Of a DNA stretch of 64,000 nt, positions 14,285 to 21,969 are shown piece by piece; position 1 is the stretch's first letter; every line of letters starts with the position of its first letter. The stretch covers positions 8,499 through 72,498 of the forward strand of contig DHIW01000108.1 of NCBI GenBank assembly GCA_002404015.1, given 5' to 3'. The notes under the pieces are model-generated. The model saw nothing but the letters and a program-made list of their open reading frames with translations. It ran no database searches and was not told the origin of the DNA. Origin of the DNA: Chloroflexi bacterium UBA4736 (GTDB lineage Bacteria; Chloroflexota; Dormibacteria; Dormibacterales; Dormibacteraceae). A program made the position numbers and the translations under genes.

Positions 14285-14899
14285 TTGAACGAAGAGCTAA
14301 CCGAGCGCCAGGCCAAGATCCTCGACTACATCCGCCAGGTCACGCGGGCCCGCAACTATCCACCCAGCGTCCGGGAGATCGGAGAGGCGGTCGGCCTCTC
14401 CTCGAGCTCCACCGTCCACAACCACCTCAACCAGCTCGAGCGACGGGGGCTGATCCACCGGGACCCGAGCAAGTCGCGCACCGTGCAGCTGGTCCAGGGG
14501 GCGGGCGTGGAGGACAAGCGCCGGAGCACCGTCGCGGTCCCCATCGTCGGCCACGTCGCCGCCGGCCAGCCGATCCTGGCCGAGCAGAACATCGAAGACC
14601 ACCTGGTGCTCTCGGCGGACGTGGCCCAGGAGGGCTGGTTCGCGCTTCGCGTCCGGGGTGACAGCATGATCAACGCGGGCATCCTCGAGGGCGACCTCGT
14701 GATCGTGCGGCCTCAACAGGACGCAGCTGACGGGACGATCATCGTGGCCCTGGTGGAGGATGAGGCGACGGTGAAGCGCCTCGACCGCTCAAACGGCCGA
14801 GTTCGCCTGCTCGCCGAGAACCCCGCCTACGAGCCGATCGTGCCCGACCACGTCACCATGATCGGCGCCGTGAGGGGCGTCGTCCGAATCCTGAACTAG
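14285..14899 (+). CDS. lexA: LexA repressor, SOS master regulator
   Basis: 204 residues from TTG 14285, fixed by the GAGGAAG ribosome site. The N-terminal winged helix (LTERQAKILDYIRQ ... PPSVREIGEAVGLSSSSTVH) binds the CGAAC-N4-GTTCG boxes found in this window. The self-cleavage site is A93-G94 (HVAAGQP), with Ser127 (GDSM) and Lys164 (ATVKRL) as the dyad. RecA filaments trigger cleavage after DNA damage. Visible targets here are lexA, the YneA-like gene, recA and the orphan at 8731. Confidence 0.96.
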   Translation: MNEELTERQAKILDYIRQVTRARNYPPSVREIGEAVGLSSSSTVHNHLNQLERRGLIHRDPSKSRTVQLVQGAGVEDKRRSTVAVPIVGHVAAGQPILAEQNIEDHLVLSADVAQEGWFALRVRGDSMINAGILEGDLVIVRPQQDAADGTIIVALVEDEATVKRLDRSNGRVRLLAENPAYEPIVPDHVTMIGAVRGVVRILN

Positions 14900-15100
14900 T
14901 CCTGCGGTCCGGACTGGCCCTGGTCGCCGGTCTGTCCCTGAGAACCGACCTCGCCCTCGTCGCCCGACTGGTCCCGGGGACCTACCTGGCCCTCATCGAT
15001 CTGGGCCGCGCCGCTGGACGGGGCTTCCGCCGCCAGGGCGATCACGCCGGTAGCCGGCGAGGGCGCCAATCACGAGCAGCGCCACGATCAACTTTTTCAT
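14896..15100 (-). pseudogene. Small secreted Gly/Gln-rich protein, frame broken once
   Basis: Reading leftward from ATG 15100, MKKLIVALLVIGALAG looks like a signal peptide, but that frame ends at 14993 after 35 codons with no mature domain. Shifting by one base near 15045 gives an open frame to 14896 with an alanine-rich link (ALAAEAPSSGAAQ) and a tail of repeated Gly-Gln/Asp-Gln-Gly units (SGDEGEVGSQGQTGDQGQ). Together they make a believable secreted protein of ~67 residues. A frameshift mutation, a sequencing error or programmed frameshifting would each explain it. The end overlaps the lexA stop. Confidence 0.4.
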
Positions 15101-15142
15101 CACGACGTCTGACGCTCCGACCAGCCCATGGCTTGCAGCCCG

Positions 15143-15949
15143 CTAGGTCGCAATTCCGAAGTCGCGGAGGGCGTCGTTCAGGCTGACCTTCTGGTCCTGC
15201 TTCTCGCCCCGCCAGCCGATGATGAGACCGGTCGCCAGCCCGAACTCCCCGGCCGGGAACCGCTTCATCCGCGTCCCCGGCACGACCACCGCTCCCGGCG
15301 GCACCTGGCCTCGGTGCTCGACCGGTTCCTTCCCGGTCACGTCGATAACGGGCGTAGACCCGGTGAGGACGACGTTGGCGCCCAGAATCGCCCTCTCGCC
15401 GACGATCACCCCCTCGGTCACGATCGCCCGCGAGCCGATGAAGACATCATCCTCCACGATCACGGGGCGGGCGTTGACCGGCTCCAGCACCCCGCCGATC
15501 CCCACCCCGCCGGCCAGGTGGACCCGCGCCCCGATCTGGGCGCAGGAGCCGACGGTGGCCCAAGTGTCGACCATGGTGCCCGGCCCCACCCAGGCCCCGA
15601 TATTGACGTAGCTCGGCATCATGATCACCCCCTCCGAGAGAAAGCTGCCGTAGCGGGCGACCGCCGGGGGCACCACCCGGACGCCGGCCTCCTGATAGTC
15701 GGTCTTGAGGGGGATCTTGTCGCGGTAGGCGAACGGGCCGACGTCGATGCTCTCCATCCCTCGGATCCGGAAGTACAGGAGGATCGCCTTCTTGACCCAG
15801 TCGTTGACGACCCAGCCGCCGGCACCCTTCTCGGCGCTCCTGACCTGGCCCTTGTCGAGCAGCCGGATGGTCTCCTCGACCGCGGCCACGTCGACGGCGT
15901 CGGGCCTGTCCCAGCTGGCCTCTATCCGGACCCGCAGCTCGTCGCTCAC
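15143..15949 (-). CDS. dapD: Tetrahydrodipicolinate N-succinyltransferase
   Basis: 268 residues from GTG 15949 (GTGA overlap with dapC). The N-terminal helical domain includes AILLYFRIRGME, the left-handed beta-helix begins PSYVNIGAWVGPGTMVDTWA, and GSCAQIGARVHLAGGVGIGG carries the hexapeptide repeats; the C-terminal basic loop PGTRMKRFPAG is also typical. It succinylates tetrahydrodipicolinate in the succinylase branch of DAP/lysine synthesis. dapE and dapC are directly upstream in the same operon; dapA, asd and dapB are at 39-42 kb. Confidence 0.95.
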   Translation of the reverse strand: MSDELRVRIEASWDRPDAVDVAAVEETIRLLDKGQVRSAEKGAGGWVVNDWVKKAILLYFRIRGMESIDVGPFAYRDKIPLKTDYQEAGVRVVPPAVARYGSFLSEGVIMMPSYVNIGAWVGPGTMVDTWATVGSCAQIGARVHLAGGVGIGGVLEPVNARPVIVEDDVFIGSRAIVTEGVIVGERAILGANVVLTGSTPVIDVTGKEPVEHRGQVPPGAVVVPGTRMKRFPAGEFGLATGLIIGWRGEKQDQKVSLNDALRDFGIAT

Positions 15950-17094
15950 AGCACGGACTCCAGGACCTCGACCGCCTGCCGGCACTCGGCCAGCGTCGGC
16001 ACCAGGGCAACCCGGAAGTAGCCCTCGCCCGCCTCGCCGAAGAACGAGCCGGGCGCGACCACCACACCCGACTCCAGCAGGCGGGCCGCGAACGCCTCCG
16101 ACGTCTCGCCGTCGGGCACCTGGCACCAGAGATAGAAGGTGGCCTGGGAGCCGGCGACCCGGATCTGCCTGGAGCTGAAGAACTCGAGGAAGAGGTCGCG
16201 CTTGGCCGCGTAGACGGTGCGCATCCGCTGGACGTGCTCCTCGCCGGCCAGGGCAGTGATCGTGGCCCACTGGATGAACTCCGGGATCGCGACGCCGGCC
16301 AGCGGCCGGTACAGCTTCAGCCCGGCCACGATCCCGGGCGGCGCCACCACGAAGCCGGATCGGTAGCCGGTCATCGAGGAGCGCTTGCTCTGGGTGTTGA
16401 ACACCGCGACGTGGGAGCGGTCGCCGACCTGCATCGCGGAGACAGGCGGTTCACCGAAGTAGATCTCGCTGTAGGCCTCGTCCGAGGCCACCACGAAGTC
16501 GTGGCGGGCGGCCCGTGCCGCCAGGTCCTCGTAGAAAGCCAGGGGTGCCATGGCCGCGGTTGGGTTATTGGGGTAGTTGACCCACACGATCGCGACCTCG
16601 TCCCAGCTCGCGGGGTCGACCTCGTCCCAGTCGGGCAGAAAACCGTTCGATTCGCGGAGCGGCAGCCGGACGACCCGGCCGCCCGCCATCATGGCCCCCC
16701 GTTCGGGGATGGGATAGCCAGGATCGCAGACGACGACGATGTTCTTCCGGCTGCGCGGATCCATCGCCACGAACGGAAAGCTGTAGACCGCCTCCTTGCT
16801 GCCCAGCGTCGGCATGACCTCTTGCTGGGGGTCCAGCGCCACCCCGTAGCGGCGCGCGCACCAGGCCGCGATCGCCTCCCTGAGCTCCGGCAGGCCCTCG
16901 GCCTTGGGATAGTGCAAGCGCTCCTCGACGCTCTCCACAAGGGTTCGGCGGATGCTCTCGTCGGTCGCCTCGTGGGGGTCGCCGACGCTGAAGTCGATCA
17001 GGTTCACGCCCTTCGCGAGAGCGCGCTTGCGCGCCTCGTCCAGCGCGAGGAACGGGTACGGCCGCATGTTGGCGAGGACCGGGTTTATCCGCAT
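15946..17094 (-). CDS. dapC: N-succinyldiaminopimelate aminotransferase
   Basis: 382-residue fold-type I PLP aminotransferase from ATG 17094. The PLP Schiff-base lysine is K237 in NTQSKRSSMTGYRSG; NYPNNPTAAM supplies the conserved Asn, ASDEAYSEIYFG the Asp and Tyr, and FRVAL the carboxylate-binding Arg. Position between dapE and dapD assigns it to succinyl-DAP formation rather than to aspartate or LL-DAP aminotransferase. It overlaps dapE by 10 bases and dapD by 4. Confidence 0.9.
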   Translation of the reverse strand: MRINPVLANMRPYPFLALDEARKRALAKGVNLIDFSVGDPHEATDESIRRTLVESVEERLHYPKAEGLPELREAIAAWCARRYGVALDPQQEVMPTLGSKEAVYSFPFVAMDPRSRKNIVVVCDPGYPIPERGAMMAGGRVVRLPLRESNGFLPDWDEVDPASWDEVAIVWVNYPNNPTAAMAPLAFYEDLAARAARHDFVVASDEAYSEIYFGEPPVSAMQVGDRSHVAVFNTQSKRSSMTGYRSGFVVAPPGIVAGLKLYRPLAGVAIPEFIQWATITALAGEEHVQRMRTVYAAKRDLFLEFFSSRQIRVAGSQATFYLWCQVPDGETSEAFAARLLESGVVVAPGSFFGEAGEGYFRVALVPTLAECRQAVEVLESVL

Positions 17095-18134
17095 AGGAAG
17101 CGCCGCAGGATGTGAAGATTAGCGACCATCGCCTCGACCGCGATTCGCTCGTCCCGCCGGTGGGCCAGCTCGGGGTCGCCGGGCCCGAAATTGACCGCGT
17201 CCAGCCCGCGCTGGGCGAACTCGGCGACCGGCGTCCAGGCCTGCTTGGGCTGGAGCGGCAGCTGCTCCTCCTCCTCCCCACTCCTCCGCAACCGCTCCAG
17301 CAGCTTGTTCTCGACATTAACGGGCGCGCCGGGCGCGTTGCTGAGCACCGTCAGCCGGCCGGCCGGCCCGACCAGCTCGCGCAGCCGTTGCTCGGCCTGC
17401 TCCGGCGATCGAGTGCCGGCGTACCGGAAGTTGAGGCCGCATGTCACCCGGTCGGGAATCACGTTGTTGGCGATGCCGCCCGCGATCTCGGTGACGCTCA
17501 GGACCTCCTTGAACTCGAGGCCGCCTATCTCGACCCGCTGTGGCGCGGCCGTGGCCACCGCCTGCAGCGCAAGCACCGCTTTGTGGATGGCGTTCTCGCC
17601 CAGCCAGGGCCGGGCCGAGTGGGCCGCGACGCCGCTGAACTCCAGGTCCGCCTTGATGTTGCCCAGGCAGCCGGCCTGGATCGAGTTGGCGGTGGGCTCC
17701 ATCATCACGACCAGCCGGGCCTCCGACAACTCGGGACAGCTGTCGAAGAGGCCGTCCAGCACCGACTCGGCCAGCGGCAGCTCCTCCCGGCCGAACACCA
17801 CGAACAACGGATTGAGTCGCGCACCCGCGAGATCGCGGGCGAGCTCCAGCATCACGGCCAGCGAGCCCTTCATGTCGCAGGCGCCCAGCCCGTGCACGAA
17901 CTGCCCGTCCAGGCGTCCGGGAAGGTTGCCCTGGGCGGGCACCGTGTCCGAGTGGCCGGCCAGCACCACGTCGACCGGGCCGGGCGGGCCGAAGACGAGG
18001 GCGTCGGGCTGCAGGTGGCGGACGGCCTCCACCCGTTCCGCCATCCAGCTGGTGATGGCCGCCTCCTCGCGGCTCACAGAGGGGATGTTCACGAGGTCCA
18101 GGGCGAGCGCCGCCAGGCGCTCGTGGTCGCTCAC
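17085..18134 (-). CDS. dapE: Succinyl-diaminopimelate desuccinylase
   Basis: 349-residue M20-family metallohydrolase from GTG 18134. Metal-binding motifs: GHSDTVPAQGN (His, Asp), GLGACDMKGS (bridging Asp), FGREELPLAES (catalytic and metal Glu) and MMEPTANSIQ; the final metal His is probably in LAHRRDE. The lid domain starts at SGVAAHSARPWLGENAIHK. It cleaves succinate from N-succinyl-LL-DAP. The gene is 13 bases downstream of hflX. Confidence 0.92.
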   Translation of the reverse strand: MSDHERLAALALDLVNIPSVSREEAAITSWMAERVEAVRHLQPDALVFGPPGPVDVVLAGHSDTVPAQGNLPGRLDGQFVHGLGACDMKGSLAVMLELARDLAGARLNPLFVVFGREELPLAESVLDGLFDSCPELSEARLVVMMEPTANSIQAGCLGNIKADLEFSGVAAHSARPWLGENAIHKAVLALQAVATAAPQRVEIGGLEFKEVLSVTEIAGGIANNVIPDRVTCGLNFRYAGTRSPEQAEQRLRELVGPAGRLTVLSNAPGAPVNVENKLLERLRRSGEEEEQLPLQPKQAWTPVAEFAQRGLDAVNFGPGDPELAHRRDERIAVEAMVANLHILRRFLCG

Positions 18135-18147
18135 GCTCGGGGGCAGA

Positions 18148-19422
18148 TCACGAGACCAGGTAGTCCTGGAAGCGGCGCACCGCCTCGCGGGGGGCCCGGG
18201 CCCAGGCCTTGGTCCCGCTCTCCGTGTATTCGGTGCGCTCCAGGCCTCCCATCTGGCGCAGCTCCGCCAGGACCGCCTCCCGGCCGTAGGGGATCAGCAG
18301 CTCGATCACCACCAGGTCGAGACCGGTGGCCCGGTCCAGCGCACTGAGAAGGCCGTCCAGGCCCCAGCCCAGCCCGGCCGAGATCGGCACGGCTCCCGGA
18401 AACCGCTGATCCAGCTCGCGCACCACGCGGCGCAGCGTCGCGGGCCCTACCAGGTCGGTTTTGTTGAGAGCGACCACGCGCGGCTTCCCGGCCGCGTCCA
18501 ACTGTTCCAGGACCTCCTCCACGGTGGCCGCCTGCTCGGCCACGGCGGGCGCGCTGACATCGAGCACCTCCAGCACCACGTCGGCGTGCGTAACCTCCTC
18601 CAGGGTGGCGCGAAAGGCGGCCACCAGGTCGGTCGGCAGCTTCTGGATGAAGCCGACGGTGTCGGTGAGCAGGACTTCGCGGCGGGTTGGCAGCTGGAGC
18701 CGCCGCGTGGTCGGGTCCAGGGTGGCGAAGAGCTTGTTCTCGGCCCGCACCCCCGCCCCGGTCAGGGCGTTGAGAATCGTGGACTTGCCGGCGTTGGTGT
18801 AACCCACGATGGCGACCGTCTTGCGGTCCGACCCCCGCCGGGAGGCCCGCTGCTGCTCACGCTGCGAGCGCACCTGCTCGAGCTCCTGCTCCAGGTCCTT
18901 AAGCCGCTTCCGAATGCGGCGGCGCTCGACCTCGATCTGCTGCTCGCCGGGGCCGCCCCGCGTGCCGATCCCGCCGCCCTGGCGGTGGTAGTCGTAGGCC
19001 CCGATGAGGCGCGGCAGCAGGTGATGCAGCTGGGCCGATTCGACCTGCAGCCGGCCCTCACGGGTGCGGGCGTGCTGGGCGAAGATGTCGAGGATCAGCT
19101 CCGTCCGGTCGACCACCCGGATCTTCAGCTCGGCCTCCAGGTTGCGCTGCTGGCGGGGGCTCAGGTCCTCGTTGCAGATCACCAGGTCGTAGCGGAGCTC
19201 GTCGCGGGCTTCCTTGATCTCGGCCACCTTGCCGCGGCCGACGAAGGTCCCTGGCTCGACCTGCTCGCGCCGCTGCAGCTCGGACGCGACGACGTCGGCG
19301 CCGGCGGTGCGTGTGAGCTCCGCCAGCTCCCTCATCTGCTCGTCGATCTCCGGTTGGGAGGTCCCGGGCAGAAGCACGCCGATCAGGTAGGCCCGCTCGT
19401 GGCCCGGTTCGGTCGAGATCAA
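18148..19422 (-). CDS. hflX: GTPase HflX, ribosome-associated
   Basis: 424 residues from TTG 19422, overlapping the miaA stop. The N-terminal HflX domain (FVGRGKVAEIKE; DLSPRQQRNLE; RTELILDIFAQHARTREG), the glycine-rich linker GGGIGTRGGPGE and the coiled coil before the G domain are typical. G motifs: GYTNAGKST (G1), TDTVGFIQKLP (G3), NKTDL (G4). HflX splits stalled 70S ribosomes. It ends the miaB-mutS-mutL-miaA-hflX run. Confidence 0.94.
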   Translation of the reverse strand: MISTEPGHERAYLIGVLLPGTSQPEIDEQMRELAELTRTAGADVVASELQRREQVEPGTFVGRGKVAEIKEARDELRYDLVICNEDLSPRQQRNLEAELKIRVVDRTELILDIFAQHARTREGRLQVESAQLHHLLPRLIGAYDYHRQGGGIGTRGGPGEQQIEVERRRIRKRLKDLEQELEQVRSQREQQRASRRGSDRKTVAIVGYTNAGKSTILNALTGAGVRAENKLFATLDPTTRRLQLPTRREVLLTDTVGFIQKLPTDLVAAFRATLEEVTHADVVLEVLDVSAPAVAEQAATVEEVLEQLDAAGKPRVVALNKTDLVGPATLRRVVRELDQRFPGAVPISAGLGWGLDGLLSALDRATGLDLVVIELLIPYGREAVLAELRQMGGLERTEYTESGTKAWARAPREAVRRFQDYLVS

Positions 19423-20297
19423 TCCATCTGCTCCGCCAGGTGCTTCAGGATAGCGGGCACCGGATCGGCGACCGCCTCCACCCAGTGGATGCGGTCGTCC
19501 CTTCGCAGCCATCTCAGCTGGTAGCGCGCGTAGCGGCGGTTGGACTGGGCCATCTTGAGCGGCAACTCGGCCAGTGTCAGCTCGCCGCGGAGGTGGGCCA
19601 GGGCCTCCTTGTAGCCGATTCCGGTCAGGACCTGGGAGCTGGCCGGAACGCCGGCCTCCAGCGCGCGCCGCGTTTCCTCTATCAGCCCCCGCTCTACCTG
19701 CTCCCGAGAGCGCTCCTCCAGGCGGCGGTCCACGACCTCCAGAGGAGCCTCCAGGCCGACCCGAATCGCTCGCCACTCGGGGGGGCGGCGCCGGCGGTGG
19801 CGGGCCAGCGGCGGCCCCGACACCTCCAGGATCTCGATCGCCCGGATCAGCCGGACCGGGTTGCGGCGGTCCACCTCGGCCGCCGGGTCCAGCCTATCCA
19901 GAAGTGTCGCCAGCTCCGCGACCGAGAGCCGCTCGAGCTCCCGGCGGCGGTCCGGCCGGGGCGGCGTGCCCGCCAGGGCATAGCCGTCGGTCAGAGCATT
20001 GACATAGAGCACGCTGCCGCCCTCCACGACCGGCAGCCGGCCCCCGGCCGCGATCTCGGCGATGGCCGTGCTCGCCGACGCCACGTAGTCGTGGACGTTG
20101 AAGGGCCGTACAGGGTCCACGAAGTCGACCAGGTGGTACGGCACGGCCTGGCGCTGGGCGGGCGTGGGCTTGTTGGTGGCGATGTCGAGCCGCCGGTACA
20201 CCTGGCGCGAGTCGGCGACCACCACCTCGCCGCCGAGCGCCCTGGCCACCTCGAAGGCGGCCCGGCTCTTGCCGATGCCGGTCGGTCCCAGGATCAC
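19419..20297 (-). CDS. miaA: tRNA dimethylallyltransferase
   Basis: 292 residues. MiaA adds the isopentenyl group to A37 of tRNAs reading UNN codons; MiaB, encoded upstream, then methylthiolates it. P-loop GPTGIGKSR at the very start, ADSRQVYRRLDIATNKPT, the HLVDFVDP motif, GGSVLYVNAL and a C-terminal helical region with GIGYKEALAHL and QSNRRYARYQLRWLRRD are all recognisable. The start is GTG 20297; there is no alternative ATG, GTG or TTG between it and the mutL stop. Confidence 0.94.
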   Translation of the reverse strand: MILGPTGIGKSRAAFEVARALGGEVVVADSRQVYRRLDIATNKPTPAQRQAVPYHLVDFVDPVRPFNVHDYVASASTAIAEIAAGGRLPVVEGGSVLYVNALTDGYALAGTPPRPDRRRELERLSVAELATLLDRLDPAAEVDRRNPVRLIRAIEILEVSGPPLARHRRRRPPEWRAIRVGLEAPLEVVDRRLEERSREQVERGLIEETRRALEAGVPASSQVLTGIGYKEALAHLRGELTLAELPLKMAQSNRRYARYQLRWLRRDDRIHWVEAVADPVPAILKHLAEQMD

Positions 20298-20317
20298 CGG
20301 GACCGCGAAGCCGGGTC

Positions 20318-21967
20318 TCAGTAGTTGCGCCGGAAGTGGCGCTTCAGGTCCTGCCACTCGAGGAGAAGGCGCGTGGGCCGCCCGTGAGGGCAGGTGACCG
20401 AGTGCTCGGCGGCCTCCAGCTCGCTCAGAAGCCGGCGCTGCTCCACCGGGTCGAGCTGATCCCCGAAGCGGACCGCCGAGTGGCACGCGAGCGAGGCGGC
20501 GGCCTTCTCGACCGAGTCCCCGGAGCGTTGGTCCGCCAGGACGCTGAGCATCTCCTGCAGGGCGCCCTCGACCCGGCCCGGCGGAGTCTCGCTGGGCGCC
20601 GCCAGCACGCGCAGAGTGCCCGGTCCGAAGTCTTCCAGCTGGAAGCCGACCGCCGCCAGCCGCTCGCCGTGGTCGGCGGCGGCCGCCACCTGGGCCGGCT
20701 CCAGCTCGACCGTCTGCGGCAGCAAGAGCTGCTGTGAGGAGGCGGGCGAACCCGCCAGGCGGGCCAGGAAGAGGTTGTAGAGCACGCGTTCGTGGGCCGC
20801 ATGCTGGTCCACCAGCACAACGCCCTCGGCGCTCTCGGCGACCAGGTAGCCGTCGAGCACCTGGCCGAGCGCCCGCAGCGGAGAGGCCGGCGGGGCGGCC
20901 GGCGCCTCGGCGGCATGCGCGAGCTCGGCCGGGGGGTCGTGGAGCGTCATCTGCCGGGAAGGCCGGTCGGCGGGCTCCGAGGGGTCGGCCGGCACGGGCA
21001 GCCTGTAGGTCTGGCTTCCCGTGAGCGCTGCCCGGACCGCGCGCTGGACCACGGCGAAGAGGGCTCTCTCGTCGTGAAAACGCACCTCGCGCTTGGCCGG
21101 GTGGACGTTGACGTCGACCTCTCGCGGATCGACCTCGAGGTCGAGCACCGCGACCGGGTAGCGGCCGCGCTCGAGCTGGCCCAGGTAGGACTCTTCGATG
21201 GCGAAGCCGAGGGCCCGGGACGAGATCGGGCGGCCGTTCACCGCGAGCGTGATCGCATCCCGGTTGCCCCGGCTCAGCCGCGGCTGAGAGGTCATCCCGC
21301 GCAGGCCTTCCCCGTCCACGTCCAACATCTCCGACGCGACCGCGACTCCGTGGACCGCCGCGATCGCCCGCCTCAGGTCGCCGTCCCCCGGCGTCTTCAG
21401 AGCCGTCCTGCCCTCCACCCTCACCTCGAAGCGAACGTGGGGGTGCAGCTGGGCGTAGGCGGACACCGCCTTGAGGCAGGTTGCCTGCTCGGTTGCCTCC
21501 GACTTCAGGAACTTGAGCCGGGCCGGGGTGTTGGCGAAGAGGTCGCGGACTTCGATCACCGTGCCCGGCGCCGGCGCCTCCGCGCCCTCCTCGATGACCT
21601 GGCCTTCGCGCAGGCGGATCCGGGCCCCCGAGCTCCGGCACTCGACGTCCGCCACGGCGGCCACGCTGGCGAGAGCCTCGCCCCGGAAGCCGAGGCTGGC
21701 GATCGCGTCCAGGTCGTCCAGGGTCGCCACCTTGTTGGTCGCGTGGCGCAGGAACGCCAGCGCCAGCTGGTCGGCCGGGATGCCGGCGCCGTCGTCAGCG
21801 ACCCGGATCAGGGTTCGGCCCGAGCCCACGATCTCGACGCTGACGCGGCGGGCGCCGGCGTCGAGAGAGTTCTCGACCAGCTCCTTGACGATCGAGGCCG
21901 GGCGTTCGATCACCTCGCCCGCAGCGATCGCGTCCGCGACCTGGGGTGGAAGGAGTCGGATGGGCAT
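20318..21967 (-). CDS. mutL: DNA mismatch repair protein MutL
   Basis: 549 residues from ATG 21967. N-terminal GHKL ATPase: ELVENSLDAGA, DDGAGIP, FLRHATNK and GFRGEALASVAAV. The C-terminal domain has the endonuclease core DQHAAHERVLYN (last Glu of DQHA-x2-E-x4-E replaced by Asn), ACHSAVRFGD and CPHGRPT, the zinc-site motifs of nicking MutLs. Thus it is probably a latent endonuclease, consistent with no mutH seen. It lies three bases after mutS. Confidence 0.95.
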   Translation of the reverse strand: MPIRLLPPQVADAIAAGEVIERPASIVKELVENSLDAGARRVSVEIVGSGRTLIRVADDGAGIPADQLALAFLRHATNKVATLDDLDAIASLGFRGEALASVAAVADVECRSSGARIRLREGQVIEEGAEAPAPGTVIEVRDLFANTPARLKFLKSEATEQATCLKAVSAYAQLHPHVRFEVRVEGRTALKTPGDGDLRRAIAAVHGVAVASEMLDVDGEGLRGMTSQPRLSRGNRDAITLAVNGRPISSRALGFAIEESYLGQLERGRYPVAVLDLEVDPREVDVNVHPAKREVRFHDERALFAVVQRAVRAALTGSQTYRLPVPADPSEPADRPSRQMTLHDPPAELAHAAEAPAAPPASPLRALGQVLDGYLVAESAEGVVLVDQHAAHERVLYNLFLARLAGSPASSQQLLLPQTVELEPAQVAAAADHGERLAAVGFQLEDFGPGTLRVLAAPSETPPGRVEGALQEMLSVLADQRSGDSVEKAAASLACHSAVRFGDQLDPVEQRRLLSELEAAEHSVTCPHGRPTRLLLEWQDLKRHFRRNY

Positions 21968-21969
21968 GG

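Noticed and set aside
17191..19524. Open frame of 777 codons on the + strand
   Set aside because: It lies antisense to dapE and hflX, whose full motifs are intact; its Ser/Arg-rich translation is the usual by-product of GC-rich third positions.
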